Below are positions 62,570 through 64,000 of a stretch of DNA of 64,000 bases, piece by piece. A program made the position numbers and the translations under genes. How positions within the stretch are numbered: position 1 is the first letter of the stretch; every line of letters starts with the position of its first letter. Below the pieces are notes generated by a model. The model did no database searches and was not told the DNA's origin. It saw nothing but the letters and a program-made list of their open reading frames with translations. The DNA is from Paludibacteraceae bacterium (lineage in GTDB: Bacteria; Bacteroidota; Bacteroidia; Bacteroidales; Paludibacteraceae): contig CAJOMJ010000014.1 of the NCBI GenBank assembly GCA_905235505.1, forward strand, positions 1 through 64,000, written 5' to 3'.

Positions 62570-64000
62570 TTACGATTTGATATATTCCACTATTTCGTGC
62601 ACTTGCAGTGGTTGTGCTCCGAGACTGTTGAACTGCTCAAAGTGCAATCCTTCTATTTTGCCTCTCAGATAGGTGGCGAACTGTCCTGTGTTGAGTTCGC
62701 AGACCACGATGCGTTTGTAGTTGCGCAGCACTTGTTCGGTGTTTCGCGGGAGAGGGTTGATATAGTTGAAATGTGCGAGTGCTGCAGGTGTCCCATTCTC
62801 GTTGAGGGTATCTACAGCGGCTTTGAGATGTCCTTCGGTAGAACCGAACCCGACGAGCAGGATGTCGGCATCTTTGTTGCCATATATTTCAAGCAGGGGT
62901 ATATGTTGTGCCACTTGCTCCACTTTCTTGCGGCGATTCTCTATCATGAGGGCATGGTTGGCAGGGTCGGTAGAGATAGAACCTTTCTTGCTGTCGCGCT
63001 CCAGACCTATATTGCGGTGTTCAAACCCTTCTTTGCCGGCGGGAGCGAAATAGCGTATCAGTGTCTCGGGGTCGCGCAGAGCGGGGTTGTATTGTCCTTT
63101 CAGACTGTCGGGTACTCCTTGCGGGTGAATGTCGGGCAGTTCCGCCATCTTGGGCAGTTTCCAGAGCGAGGTGCCATTGGCGAGATAGGTGTCGGAGAGG
63201 AGGATGACGGGTGTCATGTTCTCGAGTGCGAGCCGTGAGGCTTCGTATGCGTATTGGAAACAGTTGGCAGGTGTGGAGGCGGCGATAACCACAGCGGGGC
63301 ACTCTCCGTTTCTGCCATAGACAGCCTGCAGGAGGTCGGTCTGTTCGGTTTTGGTGGGCAAACCGGTGCTTGGTCCGCCACGCTGCACATCTATTACTAC
63401 CAGCGGCAATTCAGCCATAACGGCGAGTCCTGTTGCTTCGGATTTGAGCGAGAGACCCGGTCCGCTTGTGCTTGTTACAGCAAGGCAGCCGGCGAAGCTT
63501 GCTCCGATAGCAGTGCAGACGCCTGATATCTCGTCTTCAGCCTGAACGACAACGGCACCAACGTCTTTTCTTGCCGCCAACTCCTGCATGATGTCGGTGG
63601 CAGGGGTGATAGGGTAGGAACCGAGGAAGAGGCGTTTGCCTGCTTTCTCTGCGGCTGCTATCAGTCCGAGGGCAGTGGCTTTGTTGCCTGCGATGGATGT
63701 GTAAGAACCATGTGGCAGGTCTTCGGACTTGCCGATGGTATAGGTATTGATATTCAGAGCGAGGTTCTGACCATAGTTATATCCGTCGGTGAGCACTTTG
63801 ATGTTAGCAGTCAGCAGGTCTGGTTTCTTCTTGAACTTGTTTTCAAGGAAATGCACAGCCTTGTCGATAGGGCGGGAGAAGAGCCAGCATACAAGTCCGA
63901 GAGCGAACATGTTTTTCGAGCGAAGGATGGCTTTGTTGTCCATACCCGAGTCTTTCAGACTCTCTTTGGTGAGTGTGGTGAGTGCCACAGGTATAATCTG
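62570..64000 (-). CDS. korA: 2-oxoglutarate:ferredoxin oxidoreductase, alpha subunit (5' end beyond window)
   Basis: At least 476 residues are visible, and the frame stays open to the window edge (IIPVALTTLTKESLKDSG), so the start lies outside. Fused gamma-alpha layout: the end of the gamma domain (AILRSKNMFALGLVCWLFSR), then the alpha domain with FLGSYPITPATDIMQELA, VTSTSGPGLSLKSEATGLAV, VIDVQRGGPSTGLPTKTEQT and, late, DADILLVGFGSTEGHLKAAV. The full family length is about 610-620 aa, so roughly 140 residues are missing from view. It is the partner of KorB. Confidence 0.9.
   Translation of the reverse strand, partial: QIIPVALTTLTKESLKDSGMDNKAILRSKNMFALGLVCWLFSRPIDKAVHFLENKFKKKPDLLTANIKVLTDGYNYGQNLALNINTYTIGKSEDLPHGSYTSIAGNKATALGLIAAAEKAGKRLFLGSYPITPATDIMQELAARKDVGAVVVQAEDEISGVCTAIGASFAGCLAVTSTSGPGLSLKSEATGLAVMAELPLVVIDVQRGGPSTGLPTKTEQTDLLQAVYGRNGECPAVVIAASTPANCFQYAYEASRLALENMTPVILLSDTYLANGTSLWKLPKMAELPDIHPQGVPDSLKGQYNPALRDPETLIRYFAPAGKEGFEHRNIGLERDSKKGSISTDPANHALMIENRRKKVEQVAQHIPLLEIYGNKDADILLVGFGSTEGHLKAAVDTLNENGTPAALAHFNYINPLPRNTEQVLRNYKRIVVCELNTGQFATYLRGKIEGLHFEQFNSLGAQPLQVHEIVEYIKS

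Overview
This window is chromosomal DNA from a member of the Bacteroidota, most likely order Bacteroidales. Promoters fit the Bacteroides-type pattern (TTTG, 19-21 bases, TAnnTTTG), Shine-Dalgarno sites are rare, and there is a type IX secretion system (T9SS): a sprA translocon gene plus at least three secreted proteins with T9SS-type C-terminal sorting domains. The housekeeping genes (dapA, ligA, ruvC, ruvA, parAB, thiL, glycyl-tRNA synthetase, korAB, kdsC) agree. The genus cannot be fixed from the sequence alone.

Layout. 1-4,620: accessory gene cassettes (GIY-YIG-like, Api92-like, BspA-type leucine-rich, lipoprotein, alpha/beta hydrolase, fossil fragments), each headed by a copy of the same 46-70 bp promoter-like repeat. 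4,620-5,517: repeat-rich spacer ending in a promoter and a C10 tract. 5,518-16,649: surface operon of two giant repeat proteins and an outer-membrane barrel. 16,798-21,895 (minus): dapA, a conserved small protein, ligA and a secreted nuclease. 22,057-23,258: divIC-like gene, membrane protein, ruvC, then tRNA-Phe (minus). 23,625-24,562: about 600 bp of degenerate 11-bp repeats, then four 44-bp repeats in the parA leader. 24,597-32,177: parA, parB, DUF5683 protein, mltD-like, merR-like, YfhO-like and acyltransferase genes. 32,245-43,146 (minus): a glycan/envelope block with glycosyltransferases, LicD, an opine-dehydrogenase-like enzyme, a cytidylyltransferase-aminotransferase fusion, kdsC and thiL, interrupted by two AAA/DUF4143 ATPase genes. 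43,791-51,975: ruvA and sprA, the latter split by a one-base frameshift. 52,055-54,227: glyS and a small periplasmic OB-fold protein. 54,252-57,570: a 33-bp inverted-repeat foldback, tRNA-Leu and a NADAR-containing accessory group. 57,874-61,342: AT-rich island with a 2.76-kb IS1595-type transposon that carries cargo genes and a candidate structured RNA. 61,486-64,000 (minus): korB and the 5'-truncated korA.

The best candidates for undescribed biology are: (1) the IS1595-type element with its cargo, its RNA candidate and a shared ESQLR peptide module found in three otherwise unrelated proteins; (2) the operon kdsC, cytidylyltransferase/CobD-like fusion, opine dehydrogenase, licD, which could build an unusual phospho-amino-alcohol (N-carboxyethyl-ethanolamine-like) decoration of surface glycan; (3) the promoter-headed cassettes; (4) a recurrent taste for intergenic repeats with 10-11 bp (one helical turn) periods, including 33- and 44-bp multiples. 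All functions are read from sequence patterns without database searches.
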